Below, piece by piece: positions 1 to 8,191 of a stretch of DNA of 43,768 nt; the stretch's first letter is position 1, and every line of letters begins with the position of its first letter. Origin of the DNA: Monoglobus sp964617455 (GTDB taxonomy: Bacteria; Bacillota; Clostridia; Monoglobales; Monoglobaceae). The DNA is taken from contig CAZTYF010000017.1 of NCBI GenBank assembly GCA_964617455.1, positions 1 to 43,768 on the forward strand, given 5' to 3'. Both the position numbers and the translations under genes were made by a program. A model generated the notes under the pieces. It was not told the DNA's origin. It did no database searches and saw only the letters and a list, made by a program, of their open reading frames with translations.

Positions 1-3
1 GTG

Positions 4-205
4 CGCCTCTTAGCTCGTTTTCTCGCAAGCGAGAAAACTTCGCCTTTCCGGCGACTGCTCCTCGTCTCGGCTCCCGCCTCGGTCAGCGCTGCTTGATTGC
101 CACCGGCAATCCGCACCCCGCAAAGTGCACTTCGCCCAAGCTTTTTGGGAGCCCTTCCGCCTCTTAGCTCGTTTTGCCCCGAAGGGCAAAAGCTGCGCCT
201 TTTCG
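4..205. repeat. Pair of hairpin-containing direct repeats (noncoding)
   Basis: An 18-bp sequence (cgcctcttagctcgtttt) occurs at 4-21 and again at 158-175. Each copy is followed at once by a hairpin and then by a similar tail (cgcctttccgg / cgccttttcgg). In copy one the hairpin is 17-38, a 10-bp stem with an AA loop. In copy two it is 172-191, an 8-bp stem with a CGAA loop. The stem sequences differ but both pair perfectly. Two more stem-loops lie between the copies (95-111, seven pairs; 135-149, five pairs). No gene is convincing here, and the region may be part of a larger repeat cut by the window edge. Confidence 0.6.
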
Positions 206-332
206 GATTTCATTATCCAAGATTATACCACATTGAAGAAATTGTTTCAAGAGATATATAAAAAAAGATGACACCAAACGGCCATCTCGTTTTTCTTTTG
301 AATATTATTCGGATAAAATTTCAAGGTTGATA

Positions 333-361
333 TTGACAGGGGGCGGAGACTTTGATACAAT
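333..361 (+). promoter_or_regulatory. Sigma-A-type promoter of the MarR-export operon
   Basis: The -35 box TTGACA is at 333-338 and the -10 box TACAAT is at 356-361, with a 17-bp spacer. The expected start site is near 368, inside the palindromes that follow. Confidence 0.8.
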
Positions 362-389
362 TAAGCTGCTTAACGTTTAAGTTGGTTAA
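361..389. promoter_or_regulatory. Overlapping palindromes, probable MarR operator
   Basis: Four TTAA tetramers start at 361, 370, 377 and 386. They form two overlapping perfect inverted repeats: TTAAG-CTG-CTTAA (361-373) and CTTAA-CGT-TTAAG (369-381). The block directly follows the -10 box, where a bound dimer would block transcription. MarR-family operators are typically short AT-rich palindromes, so autoregulation by the next gene is the natural inference. Confidence 0.65.
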
Positions 390-407
390 TAAAAAGGGGG
401 CCGGGTT

Positions 408-866
408 ATGGAGGATATCAAATGTTCCTGCGAAGACTTTGACGGAATCAGTGTAATTATCGAAAATATGCGGACAGCGGCCCAAAACACCATGAGGTTT
501 CTTTCAATCAATACTCGGGAGTTTATGATTCTCAAAGCCATATTGAGCAGTGAAAATATCACATCCGCCGAATTGAGCGGTATGTTTCCGATTTCCAAGG
601 CGGCCGTATCACAGTTCACTTCGTCTTTGGAAAAGCGGGGATTCCTGATTCGCCGCATCGGTGACAGGGACAGACGTCGGGTTTATTTTGAAGTGACGGA
701 TGCGGGCAGAGAACTTGTGGAAAAAGGTGACACATATCATGCCGAGGACATCAATATTGTGAAAAATCAATTGGGCGAAGAGAATTTCAAGCGGATGATG
801 GAGTTTGCTCGGGAGACGGCGGAAATTCTTGTAAATATATCCGAGAACAGGGTTAAATCCCGGTGA
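408..866 (+). CDS. MarR-family transcriptional regulator
   Basis: This 152-residue protein is the usual MarR length. A winged helix-turn-helix spans roughly residues 40-105, including a recognition-helix region (SKAAVSQFTSSLEKRGFLIR) and the wing motif DRDRRRVYFEVT. Flanking helices would form the dimer interface. The ATG follows the G-rich ribosome binding site GGGGGCCGGG at 396-405. It heads an operon with an HlyD adaptor, ATPase and permease, the classic arrangement for a MarR repressor controlling an exporter. The palindromes at 361-389 suggest that it represses its own promoter. The ligand is unknown. Confidence 0.88.
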   Translation: MEDIKCSCEDFDGISVIIENMRTAAQNTMRFLSINTREFMILKAILSSENITSAELSGMFPISKAAVSQFTSSLEKRGFLIRRIGDRDRRRVYFEVTDAGRELVEKGDTYHAEDINIVKNQLGEENFKRMMEFARETAEILVNISENRVKSR

Positions 867-874
867 GGACGGCT

Positions 875-2830
875 ATGAAAGAAAAACTCGGTTCAATTTG
901 GGACACGACGAAAAAAGGCGCCGCTAAGGTGAAAAATTTTATATCAAGGCACAAGGCAGTTTCCCTGATATCGGCCTTGGCGGTTCTTTTCGTCCTTTTC
1001 GGCGTTTTCCGTTTTTTCTTTTGGGGAGATGACAAAAACGCCAACACGTCGGTCATTGTCGAGCGGCGGGATATAGAGGAGAAAATCAGCGATTCCACCA
1101 TAGTGGAGCCAAACAGGGAATACTCCGTGACAGCCAACGTTTCCGGAGAGATTGTGGAGGATTTTTTCGAAGAGGGAGACAGGGTGAATAAAGACGATGT
1201 GCTGTATATGGTCGATTCCGAGGCAATCGAAAACAGCATCAAAAGCGCCGACATTGCCATTGCCCGGGCCAAAATATCCTATGAAAACGCGGTGAAAGAG
1301 GATGAACTGACCTACAGGGACAGGGTGTCCGGGTCCAGCTCCGTTGAGAGTGCCAAAATCGCCGTGAATAAAGCCCTTCAATCCTACGATGACGCGCTCA
1401 GAGCCGCAAACGATACGGATGTTACATCCGAATATTCGGGATATGCGGCAAATGTGCAGGTCTCGGAGGGGAATACCGTAGCGGCCGGGTCGCCTATATG
1501 CGATATTGTGGACAGCGGCGCCCTCAAAATCGATGTTCCTTTCAATTCTGCGGATATCGGGAATATTTATGTGGGTGCTCCCGCCGATTTGACATTGACG
1601 AAGAGCGGTTCTCTCCTGAGCGGCGTGGTCACCGAAGTGAGCGGCCGTTCCGTGGCGGGGCCCGGCTACACCCTGTATAACAATGTCACGATAGAGGTGG
1701 CAAATCCCGGTGCGGTAGCTGCGGGAGACACGGCCACAGCCACAGCTTGCGGCATTGCCTGTGCCGATGCGGGAAGTTTTGAATACATAGTTGACGAGAC
1801 CATATATTCCCCCGCAAGCGGCAAAATCGAGCATCTGTATATATCCGAAAATTCCTACTTGACTCAAGGGGATTTGGTTTTGAGTTTCGACAAAGATTCC
1901 GCCGACTCCCAATTGAATATGGCACTCCTCAATTTGAGCGATGCAAAAGAGGCATTGACCCGAGCCGAAGCGAACAGCAAGTCTGCCGACGCAAATCTTG
2001 CCCTCGGTGACGACAAATTGAGTTCGGCTGTTGAGAACGCTCGGCTCCAGTATGAGGATGCCCTAATCTCAAAAGATAATCTGCTGCGGCAGCTTGAGGA
2101 TTACACCATCAAGGCGCCGATTTCGGGAATTGTGGCCACCAAGAACAAAAAGAAGGGGGACAAGGCCATGGGCATGTCCGCCGCCTCCTCATCCTACTCG
2201 GGTTTGACTTCGGGAGGCACCTCTGCCGCATCAATGTCGGGCGGCGGAGCCGCCCTTTCGGGAGCCGAGTCCTCTGCTTTGGCGGTCATCTATGATATGA
2301 GCCGCCTGAAGTGCACATTGGATGTGGATGAACTTGATATAAAAAATATCCGTCCGGGCCAAAGGGTGACAATCACCACCGATGTGACTGATAAAGAATA
2401 TGTGGGCACAGTGGACACGGTCAGCATCAACGGTTCGGCGGGTCAGAACGGTGTCACAACCTATCCGGTGACCATTGACATTATTAATTTTGACGACAAC
2501 CTTTTGCCGGGCATGAACATCGATGCCGATATTGTGCTGTCAAGTGTCAAAGATGTTTTGGCCATACCGGTGAGCTGCCTGAATCGGGGAGATACCGTTT
2601 ATGTAAAAGGTGAAAAGACCCAAGAGAACGATACGGCTCCGGAGGGATATCGCACCGTTTCCGTAACCACCGGAGCGACGGACGATATGTATATCCAAAT
2701 TTTGAGCGGCCTTTCCGAGGGAGATGAGATATACACCGAAAACTACAACGCCATGGAAGATATGATTAACATGATGGAGAGCAATCGGGAAGCCGTTCGT
2801 AACAATATGGCCGGAGGGGATTCTCAATGA
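875..2830 (+). CDS. HlyD/MacA-like membrane-fusion (adaptor) subunit of an ABC exporter
   Basis: This 651-residue protein has one N-terminal membrane helix (about residues 27-49) and a large extracytoplasmic part. It is unusually long for a MacA/HlyD adaptor (about 350-450 residues). It seems to hold duplicated lipoyl/beta-barrel material: lipoyl-like half-motifs occur near residues 85-110, 185-215, 310-340 and 410-430, with helical hairpins between. A Gly/Ser/Ala-rich insert lies near 430-470, and a C-terminal barrel region follows. I chose ATG 875, which has GGTGAGG seven bases upstream. A GTG at 863, overlapping the previous stop, is the alternative. The gene overlaps the ATPase gene by four bases (ATGA), so the two are translationally coupled. 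The exported substrate is unknown. Confidence 0.83.
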   Translation: MKEKLGSIWDTTKKGAAKVKNFISRHKAVSLISALAVLFVLFGVFRFFFWGDDKNANTSVIVERRDIEEKISDSTIVEPNREYSVTANVSGEIVEDFFEEGDRVNKDDVLYMVDSEAIENSIKSADIAIARAKISYENAVKEDELTYRDRVSGSSSVESAKIAVNKALQSYDDALRAANDTDVTSEYSGYAANVQVSEGNTVAAGSPICDIVDSGALKIDVPFNSADIGNIYVGAPADLTLTKSGSLLSGVVTEVSGRSVAGPGYTLYNNVTIEVANPGAVAAGDTATATACGIACADAGSFEYIVDETIYSPASGKIEHLYISENSYLTQGDLVLSFDKDSADSQLNMALLNLSDAKEALTRAEANSKSADANLALGDDKLSSAVENARLQYEDALISKDNLLRQLEDYTIKAPISGIVATKNKKKGDKAMGMSAASSSYSGLTSGGTSAASMSGGGAALSGAESSALAVIYDMSRLKCTLDVDELDIKNIRPGQRVTITTDVTDKEYVGTVDTVSINGSAGQNGVTTYPVTIDIINFDDNLLPGMNIDADIVLSSVKDVLAIPVSCLNRGDTVYVKGEKTQENDTAPEGYRTVSVTTGATDDMYIQILSGLSEGDEIYTENYNAMEDMINMMESNREAVRNNMAGGDSQ

Positions 2831-3570
2831 CGGCGGGAAAACCTCTTATCGAATTTGATGACATATACAAGATATACATTATGGGCGACACGGAGGTGCA
2901 CGCCCTTGACGGTATATCCATGAAAATATATAAAGGTGAGTTTGTGGCCATCGTAGGCCAGTCCGGCAGCGGAAAGTCCACCTGCATGAATATCATCGGT
3001 TGTCTTGACGTACCCACAAGGGGAAAATATTTTCTCCGCGGTGTGGACGTCAGCACCATGAAAGATGACGAACAGGCGGAAATCCGCAACAAGGAATTGG
3101 GTTTTATTTTCCAGCAATACAATTTGATACCCAAGCTCAATGTGGAAGAGAATGTGGAATTGCCTTTGATGTACGGAGGGCTTTCGGAGCGGGAGCAGAG
3201 GGAGAGGGCTCTTGAGTCCCTAAGACGGGTGGGCCTTGAATCAAAGCTCAAAAATATGCCTCAGCAGCTTTCGGGAGGCCAGCAGCAGCGGGTGTCCATA
3301 GCACGGGCCCTTGTGGGGAATCCGTCGATAATTTTGGCGGATGAACCCACCGGTGCCCTTGACTCCGGCACCGGAAAAGAGGTGCTGAACTTTTTAAACC
3401 AGCTCCACAATGAGGGGAACACCATTGTTCTCATCACCCACGACAATACCATTGCGGCTCGGGCGGAGCGGGTAATAAGAATTCACGACGGCAGAATAAT
3501 CTATGACGGCGAACCGGATATAAGCAAGTTTGCCCCCATTGCCTATGCGGGAGATAAGGAGGAGGAATGA
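2827..3570 (+). CDS. MacB/LolD-type ABC transporter ATP-binding protein
   Basis: This 247-residue cytoplasmic ATPase has the full motif set: Walker A GQSGSGKST (near residue 40), Q-loop FIFQQYNL, signature LSGGQQQR, Walker B IILADEPTGALD and the switch histidine in LITHD. The ADEPTGALD form and the length are typical of the LolD/MacB family, which powers type VII ABC mechanotransmission rather than conventional pumping. The start overlaps the adaptor stop, and the permease follows with no gap, so the three proteins should assemble as one tripartite exporter. Confidence 0.93.
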   Translation: MTAGKPLIEFDDIYKIYIMGDTEVHALDGISMKIYKGEFVAIVGQSGSGKSTCMNIIGCLDVPTRGKYFLRGVDVSTMKDDEQAEIRNKELGFIFQQYNLIPKLNVEENVELPLMYGGLSEREQRERALESLRRVGLESKLKNMPQQLSGGQQQRVSIARALVGNPSIILADEPTGALDSGTGKEVLNFLNQLHNEGNTIVLITHDNTIAARAERVIRIHDGRIIYDGEPDISKFAPIAYAGDKEEE

Positions 3571-4749
3571 ATGACTTTTAAAAAATCCTTCACTTTGGCC
3601 CTCAAAAATCTCCTTTTTGACAAAATGCGGTCCATTTTGACCATGCTCGGAATAATTATCGGAGTGGCGGCGGTCATAATCCTAATCAGCCTGATGGACG
3701 GAATGATAGGCCTTATGAATGATGAATTCGCAAAGCTCGGCGCAGATTCCGTAACCGTCAATGTTACGGACAGAGGCGGGAGCAGAACGGTTGACGAGGA
3801 CGATATGTATGAACTCGCAGATGAAAATCGTGATTATATAAACGCCATAAGTCCCAAAGTGACCATTCCCGCCGCTACGGTGAAAACTACGGAAAATGAT
3901 TTGACCACATCAATCACCGGAGTTGACGAGCAGTACGGAGAAATCAAACAGGTGGAATTGGAACAGGGTCGGTTTTTGCGATTTACGGATATTGAGCGGA
4001 AGCAGAAGGTGTGCGTCATCGGAACATATATCGAAAAGGAACTGTTCGGTAGGGGACAGGGCTTGGGGCAGACCTTCAAGATAAACGGCAAGAGTTTCAA
4101 AGTGGTGGGAGTTGTCTCGGAGGAGGCCGATTCGGAAAGCGGCGGCTTGGACGAGGTCATCTATATTCCCTACACGGCGGCCATTCCCATGTCCCAGAGC
4201 GGCTTTATATCATCCTATGCGGCTCAAGCGGTTTCAAACGATGCGGTTGACTCGGCGGTGGCCAAAATCAAACAATATCTTGAAAACAAAATCGGCGACA
4301 GCGATTATTACAATGTAATCAGCGTCAAGCAGATTATGGATATGGTGAACACCATGACGAGCACCATGGAGACATTGCTCATCTGCATTGCGGGAATTTC
4401 CCTTTTGGTGGGGGGAATAGGGATTATGAATATTATGCTTGTCTCCGTCACGGAACGAACAAGAGAAATAGGCATACGCAAATCCCTCGGCGCAAAAAAT
4501 CGGGATATAAAATCTCAATTCGTAATCGAAGCAGCCACGGTAAGCGGAGTGGGAGGAATTATCGGGATTATAGTCGGGTCGATTCTGTCGGTGGCCTTCG
4601 GCAGACTTATGGACCTTAATGCGGTCCCGTCACTTTCCGCCATCGGGATAGCCTTTGGGGTTTCGGTGGCAATCGGGATTATCTTTGGGTATTTGCCCGC
4701 CAAAAATGCCGCAGAGCTGAATCCCATAGATGCTCTCAGATATGAATAA
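3571..4749 (+). CDS. MacB-like ABC transporter permease (MacB_PCD and FtsX domains)
   Basis: This 392-residue membrane protein has the MacB topology. One N-terminal helix (about residues 17-40, including MLGIIIGVAAVIILISLMDG) is followed by a large extracytoplasmic MacB_PCD domain (about 45-260). Three C-terminal helices belong to the FtsX domain, with the family motif GGIGIMNIMLVSVTERTREIGIRKSLGA between about 285 and 315. The ribosome binding site AAGGAGGAGG (3557-3566) overlaps the end of the ATPase gene. In Gram-positive bacteria such systems export peptides or respond to cell-envelope stress. The MarR control and the adjacent SLH protein suggest an envelope role, but the substrate cannot be read from sequence. 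Confidence 0.92.
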   Translation: MTFKKSFTLALKNLLFDKMRSILTMLGIIIGVAAVIILISLMDGMIGLMNDEFAKLGADSVTVNVTDRGGSRTVDEDDMYELADENRDYINAISPKVTIPAATVKTTENDLTTSITGVDEQYGEIKQVELEQGRFLRFTDIERKQKVCVIGTYIEKELFGRGQGLGQTFKINGKSFKVVGVVSEEADSESGGLDEVIYIPYTAAIPMSQSGFISSYAAQAVSNDAVDSAVAKIKQYLENKIGDSDYYNVISVKQIMDMVNTMTSTMETLLICIAGISLLVGGIGIMNIMLVSVTERTREIGIRKSLGAKNRDIKSQFVIEAATVSGVGGIIGIIVGSILSVAFGRLMDLNAVPSLSAIGIAFGVSVAIGIIFGYLPAKNAAELNPIDALRYE

Positions 4750-4766
4750 AAACAGCGGAGGCAATT

Positions 4767-7073
4767 ATGAACGGCAATATAAAAAATAAAATCATAAGCA
4801 TTTTCTTGATTTGTCTCATAACGGTATCGGGCATTACGCCCTGCTTCGCCCATGAGACAAGCGCAAATAAAGATCAAGTCCTGAAGCTTTTGGGAGAATT
4901 GGAAATTATGGAAGGGGATCCGGACGGGAACATGAGACTCGGGGACACGGTCACACGGGCGGAGTTCGCCAAAGCTGCCGTGGCAAGTTCCGATTATCGC
5001 CACAGTGTGGCATCCGGGCTTTCCGTATCTCCTTTCTATGATGTGCCTCACAACCATTGGGCCGCCCCCTATATTCGTGTGGCGGTGACGAACAACATAG
5101 TATCGGGCTATCCCGACGGCTCTTTCGCTCCCGACAGTCCGGTAGCCTTTGAAGAGGGTATCACCATGATGTTGGGAGTATTGGGATATACCGACGCCGA
5201 CTTTGGGATTTCTTGGCCCGACGGACAGATAGGAATGGCACGGAGCTTGGATATGCTTGACAATGTAGAAAATACCGATACAGGGACTTATATGAATCGG
5301 GGCGATGTGGCAACTCTCATATACAACACCCTGAGGTGCTCCGTGAAAAATTCCGGAGCGGAGCTTATTTCCCTTTTCGATGTGGCATTTTCCGAAAATG
5401 TGACTTTGATTTCCACATCAAGGGAAGACAGCGCAATCCCCGGCGATGAAGTTTTCACCGATGGGGGAAGTTTTAAAATACGGGAGGATTTTGACTATTC
5501 CCAAATCGGTATGAAAGGGGATTTGGCCCTCAAAGACGGCAGAACGGTAATCGGATTTTTTCCGGATCGGGATACCTCCCCCGATGAGAAATATGTGGTC
5601 TATACCATGTTGGGAAGCGATGTGGTGACCTACAGGGACGGTGATTTTGAAATCCTTGACATACCCGACGGGGCTGCGGCCTATGACGGAACCCAGCGCT
5701 CCACTTACGGGGCGGTGAAGTCAACCTTGGAAATGGGGGATGTGATAAATGTCCGCCGCACGGGGGGAGATGTGGATTATGTTCTTTTTAACAAAGGCGG
5801 AATGAAGGGACCCTACACCGTTACCGAGGACAGCGGATATTTGGGAGAATTGGGTATAACCGAATCCACAAAAATCAGCCGGGGGGGAAAGGGAGCCTCT
5901 CTCTCCGACCTTAAGAGCAACGACATTTTGTACTATGTGCCGGAACTTAATATGGCCTTTGTTTACACAAACAAAGTCACGGGCATCTATGAAAAGGCGA
6001 GCCCCAACATTGATGCGCCCACTGAGGTTACCGTCTCGGGAGTTGCATACAAGATAGAGGGAGCAAATGCTCTCAAAAAACTTTCCTCCGCAGGGGGAGC
6101 CGAATACGGACAAACCGTGACCCTTCTCCTCGGAAAGAACAACGATGCGGCAGATGTGCTCACGACGGGTGGAGCGCAGGAGGCTCCTCGGACAATCACG
6201 GGTTACGCCTATGACACGGGCACAAAGACCTACACCACCGGCGACCTAAAAAATTACTCAAGCTACTATATCGGAGTGGTTGCTCCGGGAGGGGAGACCT
6301 ACGAATATACCTGCGACAGGGACTGCTCCGACTACAGAAACTCCGTGGTTACCGTATCCTTCAATGAAGGTACCGCATCCGTTCGCAGAGCGGAGAAGCC
6401 CGGAGGGGTCGGCGGCATATTCAGATATGACGGCAGCAGGGCCACCTTCGGCGGCGACAAGGTTTCATCGGATATAAAAATCCTCGATGTGGGAACAACG
6501 GACAAAGACAGAGCCCCTCTCTATTGCTCGGTATACCCGGAACGCCTCGACAATGTGAATATCGGCGGAAGCAGAATTCTCTATGTGTCAAAGAACGGTC
6601 TCGGGGAAGTGGAAGAGTTGATTCTTGAGGATGTGACCGGAGATTCCTATACCTACGGCCTTGTTACCTCGGCGGAAAATGTCAGCATGGGCCCGGTTTT
6701 AAACGGCTCCTACTCCTATTTGGTAAACGGCACAAGGTATATGACAAGCACCAACAATACCATATTCACCGTGGGACGGGATATGGGGGTCAGGATGAAT
6801 TCGCCTCAAAACCCCACTTCCATGTCAAACCTTACGGAGCTTGAGGGAAAAATTGAAATCTTAAGCGGCGGTTCCCTGTCCTGCAACGGCAAAACCTATG
6901 AGATTCCCGCCGACGTTCAGGTCTATGAAAAGCCCTACTCCCTCTCCGATGAATATACCATGATTCCCTCGGAGGATTTGGTGGGAGACACGAGCCGCAC
7001 CCTCTATGTATATTATGATAAGCCTCCCGAAAACGGTGGCAAAATCCGCATAATTTTGGCGGTGAAAAATTGA
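4767..7073 (+). CDS. SLH-domain cell-surface protein
   Basis: This 768-residue protein starts with a signal peptide (charged start NGNIKNK, hydrophobic core IISIFLICLITVSG, probable cleavage after CFA-HE). Three N-terminal S-layer homology motifs follow at about residues 32-75, 90-140 and 150-190. The second carries the hallmark YPDGSFAPDSPV. The remaining ~570 residues are beta-rich and glycine/tyrosine-rich with no enzyme motif I recognise. The SLH part should bind pyruvylated cell-wall polymer. Only 17 bases separate it from the permease gene, with GGAGG before the ATG, so it is the last gene of the MarR-exporter operon and ends at a strong terminator. Confidence 0.85.
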   Translation: MNGNIKNKIISIFLICLITVSGITPCFAHETSANKDQVLKLLGELEIMEGDPDGNMRLGDTVTRAEFAKAAVASSDYRHSVASGLSVSPFYDVPHNHWAAPYIRVAVTNNIVSGYPDGSFAPDSPVAFEEGITMMLGVLGYTDADFGISWPDGQIGMARSLDMLDNVENTDTGTYMNRGDVATLIYNTLRCSVKNSGAELISLFDVAFSENVTLISTSREDSAIPGDEVFTDGGSFKIREDFDYSQIGMKGDLALKDGRTVIGFFPDRDTSPDEKYVVYTMLGSDVVTYRDGDFEILDIPDGAAAYDGTQRSTYGAVKSTLEMGDVINVRRTGGDVDYVLFNKGGMKGPYTVTEDSGYLGELGITESTKISRGGKGASLSDLKSNDILYYVPELNMAFVYTNKVTGIYEKASPNIDAPTEVTVSGVAYKIEGANALKKLSSAGGAEYGQTVTLLLGKNNDAADVLTTGGAQEAPRTITGYAYDTGTKTYTTGDLKNYSSYYIGVVAPGGETYEYTCDRDCSDYRNSVVTVSFNEGTASVRRAEKPGGVGGIFRYDGSRATFGGDKVSSDIKILDVGTTDKDRAPLYCSVYPERLDNVNIGGSRILYVSKNGLGEVEELILEDVTGDSYTYGLVTSAENVSMGPVLNGSYSYLVNGTRYMTSTNNTIFTVGRDMGVRMNSPQNPTSMSNLTELEGKIEILSGGSLSCNGKTYEIPADVQVYEKPYSLSDEYTMIPSEDLVGDTSRTLYVYYDKPPENGGKIRIILAVKN

Positions 7074-7098
7074 CATAAATCAAAATATTCAAAAGCAC

Positions 7099-7130
7099 TG
7101 CCCCCGTTTCCTTTGGGAGAAACGGGGGCA
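7099..7130. terminator. Bidirectional intrinsic terminator between convergent genes
   Basis: A perfect 12-bp stem (7099-7110 with 7119-7130, TGCCCCCGTTTC) closes an 8-base loop. It lies between the SLH gene (+) and larB (-), which converge, and should serve both, although the flanking T-runs are only moderate. Confidence 0.8.
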
Positions 7131-7140
7131 GATGTGTCTG

Positions 7141-7890
7141 CTATTTGTTTATCATATTTGCCAAATATCCGGCTCCGAACCCATTATCTATATTCACGAC
7201 ACTGACTCCGGAGGCACAGGAATTGAGCATGGAGAGCAGGGCCGTCACCCCTCCGAAGGCAGCCCCATAGCCTACGCTTGTGGGAACACCGATAACGGGA
7301 CAGTCTGCCAATCCGCCTATGACACCCGCAAGGGCTCCTTCCATACCGGCAACGGCCACAACCGCTTTGGCGCTCATAATTTCTTCGGCATGGCTGAGAA
7401 GCCTGTGAATGCCGGAAATTCCCACGTCATAGAGCCTTATCACTTTGCTGCCCAAGGCCTCTGCTGTAATTGCGGCTTCCTCGGCAACGGGGATGTCTGA
7501 AGTACCTCCCGTTGCCACCACCACATGGCCTCCCGGGCGGGGATTTGGGACCGAACCCACAACACCGATTTTCCCCGAATTGTTGTAAGTGAACTTATCG
7601 CCGAATTTTTCGGTGAGCGCTTGGGCGGTGTCCTCGTCGATTCGGGTTACGAGCACGGTTTTTTGACCGCCCCTCAGCATTGCATCTGCTATTTCGATAA
7701 TCTGACAATCGGTTTTTCCCGCTCCGTAAATCACCTCGGGAGTTCCCTGCCTCAGGGCCCTGTGATGGTCCACCTTGGCAAACCCCAAATCTTCGAAGGG
7801 CCGGATTTTAAGTTTAAGCTCCGCCTCGGAAGGAGACAGCTCTCCGGTTGCCACTTTGTCTAAGATATCCCTTATTGTGTCTTTGTCCAT
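7141..7890 (-). CDS. larB: LarB, nickel-pincer cofactor biosynthesis (NaAD carboxylase/hydrolase)
   Basis: This 249-residue protein matches LarB in length and layout. A short helical N-terminus contains the family phrase KIRPFEDLGFAKVDHHRALR, then GTPEVIYGAGKT, and the C-terminal half resembles PurE (AIR carboxylase), with VVATGGTSDIPVAEEA and AVVAVAGMEGALAGVIGGL. LarB carboxylates and hydrolyses nicotinic acid adenine dinucleotide, the first step toward the nickel-pincer cofactor of lactate racemase and related enzymes. I start at 7890 because GGAG lies nine bases upstream. An open frame extends to 7968 without a ribosome binding site. larC lies nearby on the other strand. Neither larE nor a larA-type apoenzyme is in view. 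Confidence 0.92.
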   Translation of the reverse strand: MDKDTIRDILDKVATGELSPSEAELKLKIRPFEDLGFAKVDHHRALRQGTPEVIYGAGKTDCQIIEIADAMLRGGQKTVLVTRIDEDTAQALTEKFGDKFTYNNSGKIGVVGSVPNPRPGGHVVVATGGTSDIPVAEEAAITAEALGSKVIRLYDVGISGIHRLLSHAEEIMSAKAVVAVAGMEGALAGVIGGLADCPVIGVPTSVGYGAAFGGVTALLSMLNSCASGVSVVNIDNGFGAGYLANMINK

Positions 7891-7983
7891 TCCTATCATC
7901 TCCAAATTAATTCTACACCAAACCTTTGAATTTTGCAAGCCCGCCCGGGCACGGATTTTGTGACGCAATTCAAAAAATTTTCC

Positions 7984-8012
7984 TTGACAGATACGGGTCG
8001 GTGTGTTATACT
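7984..8012 (+). promoter_or_regulatory. Consensus promoter of tRNA-Pro
   Basis: The -35 box TTGACA is at 7984-7989, the spacer is 17 bp, and the -10 box TATACT is at 8007-8012. The predicted start is about eight bases before the mature tRNA 5' end. This is a strong promoter, as expected for a stable RNA. Confidence 0.88.
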
Positions 8013-8027
8013 GACATAGTTGCAGAT

Positions 8028-8104
8028 CGAGGTGTGGCTCAGTTTGGTAGAGTACTACGTTCGGGACGTAGGGGCCGCAGGTTCAAATCCTGTCACCTCG
8101 ACCA
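8028..8104 (+). tRNA. tRNA-Pro, anticodon CGG
   Basis: This is a 77-base gene with CCA encoded. The acceptor stem CGAGGTG (8028-8034) pairs with CACCTCG (8094-8100). The anticodon stem CTACG/CGTAG encloses TTCGGGA, so the anticodon is CGG, reading CCG. The T-loop GTTCAAATC is canonical. The gene lies alone between divergent larB and larC, with its own promoter and terminator. Confidence 0.97.
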
Positions 8105-8168
8105 AAATATCGGGCGGCCCTTGTTGCCGCCTTATTTTGTCCGAAAACCCGTGAGAGCGGGCTTTTTG
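8104..8168 (+). terminator. Terminators downstream of tRNA-Pro
   Basis: The first stem-loop pairs GGCGGC (8113-8118) with GCCGCC (8126-8131) and is followed by TTATTTTGT. A second small hairpin, CCCG-TGAGAG-CGGG (8148-8161), is followed by CTTTTT. Either could end the tRNA transcript. If termination leaks, larC could be read from the tRNA promoter. Confidence 0.65.
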
Positions 8169-8191
8169 CTTATGAAAAGGAGTGAAAGATT

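Noticed and set aside
10..213. A 67-residue open frame on the - strand at the left edge
   Set aside because: It runs through four perfect hairpins and the repeat pair, has no ribosome binding site and a composition dominated by Arg, Lys and Ser, so it reads as structured noncoding DNA.
944..1912. Long - strand frames opposite the adaptor gene, and similar ones opposite pcrA, copA and ackA
   Set aside because: They are antisense shadows caused by codon bias, with no ribosome binding sites and no recognisable domains.
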